A stretch of 62,621 bases of DNA from Sterolibacteriaceae bacterium (GTDB taxonomy: Bacteria > Pseudomonadota > Gammaproteobacteria > Burkholderiales > Rhodocyclaceae), in assembly GCA_025360425.1 (NCBI GenBank), contig JANYCD010000006.1:1-62621 (forward strand). Direction: 5' to 3'. Under the pieces are notes generated by a model. That model searched no databases and was not told where the DNA came from. It worked only from the letters and a program-made list of their open reading frames with translations. Below are positions 62,458 through 62,621 of this stretch, in pieces (position 1 is the stretch's first letter; each line of letters opens with the position of its first letter). The position numbers were made by a program, and so were the translations under genes.

Positions 62458-62621
62458 ATGGATATTGGCACTATGAAACTCGTTCGGGTGCATGCAGATC
62501 GTGTCCTCATGATGGAGAATAGTTCATCAATAGAAATTGGGCTGATCATCACTTGTACCCATGACAGGGGTCTGGCACTGATCACGGATCCCATATGGGA
62601 GATGGTCAAGTTGCGGCTGTC
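62458..62621 (+). CDS. Partial ORF running off the right edge
   Basis: An ATG at 62458 opens a frame that stays open to the end of the window (54 codons, starting MDIGTMKLVRVHAD). A weak purine-rich AGGGG lies about 15 nt upstream. The residues (SSIEIGLIITC) suggest nothing recognisable. Whether it is a real gene cannot be told from this fragment. Confidence 0.3.
   Translation, partial: MDIGTMKLVRVHADRVLMMENSSSIEIGLIITCTHDRGLALITDPIWEMVKLRL

Overview
The window reads as about 61 kb of a GC-rich proteobacterial chromosome, most likely a betaproteobacterium of the Rhodocyclales/Burkholderiales type. That placement is an inference from codon usage and gene style; no rRNA or other phylogenetic marker is present. 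Nearly every gene encodes CoA-thioester or redox chemistry: four AMP-forming acyl-CoA ligases, three acyl-CoA dehydrogenases, two crotonases, five thiolase-fold proteins, two DUF35 proteins, six SDRs, two P450s, a Baeyer-Villiger monooxygenase, a luciferase-type monooxygenase, an aromatic-ring-type FAD hydroxylase, an Old Yellow Enzyme and a CoA transferase. The most economical reading is a catabolic region for an alicyclic, steroid-like or terpenoid carbon skeleton. The substrate cannot be read from the sequence.

Layout. 1-1.2 kb: broken end of an Ig-repeat protein and a VapBC toxin-antitoxin pair with a palindromic operator. 1.2-4.5 kb: class V aminotransferase converging on a stand-alone molybdopterin oxidoreductase. 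4.6-19.1 kb (minus strand): OYE, TetR regulator, SnoaL-like protein, carboxyltransferase-like protein plus biotin carrier, acyl-CoA ligase, alcohol dehydrogenase, a pair of acyl-CoA dehydrogenases, a MITE-like element, crotonase, MBL hydrolase, a tandem DUF35 protein and two thiolase-fold proteins without the nucleophilic Cys. 19.1-20.8 kb: divergent promoter region and the luciferase-like monooxygenase. 20.9-34.9 kb (minus): a long operon ending in thiolase and BVMO genes. It contains a second carboxyltransferase-like protein, biotin carboxylase, biotin carrier, a PPDK-like phosphotransferase lacking the pyruvate/PEP barrel, SDR, crotonase, a 199-aa unknown, acyl-CoA ligase, a 520-aa unknown and a stand-alone phosphohistidine swivel-domain protein. 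35-41.3 kb (minus): acyl-CoA dehydrogenase, GntR regulator, FabL-like SDR, acyl-CoA ligase, SCP2-type thiolase. 41.4-48.7 kb: surE, then a minus-strand run of a frameshifted GST, four SDRs, a hydrolase, an alcohol dehydrogenase and an SMR transporter. 48.8-54.4 kb: P450, aldehyde dehydrogenase, CoA transferase, DUF2461 and GST genes. 54.5-61.9 kb: a segment bracketed by two direct copies of a short gene end, carrying a FAD hydroxylase, VOC protein, ligase, ferredoxin, P450, DUF35 and an Ltp2-like protein. 61.9-62.6 kb: little recognisable.

Two points stand out. First, three promoters (35.0, 41.3 and 48.3 kb) carry the same 25-bp site, identical at 19 of 25 positions. One of these operons encodes a GntR regulator, which suggests one local regulon covering about 27 kb. 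Second, the operon headed by the 35.0-kb site combines a TIM-less PPDK, a separate phosphohistidine swivel protein, two proteins of unknown family and a biotin carboxylase/carrier set. Its carboxyltransferase-like protein has lost canonical metal ligands, and a paralogue with a complementary loss sits at 7.1 kb. I propose this as a candidate undescribed phosphorylation-coupled, biotin-dependent system. The biochemical role is inference.
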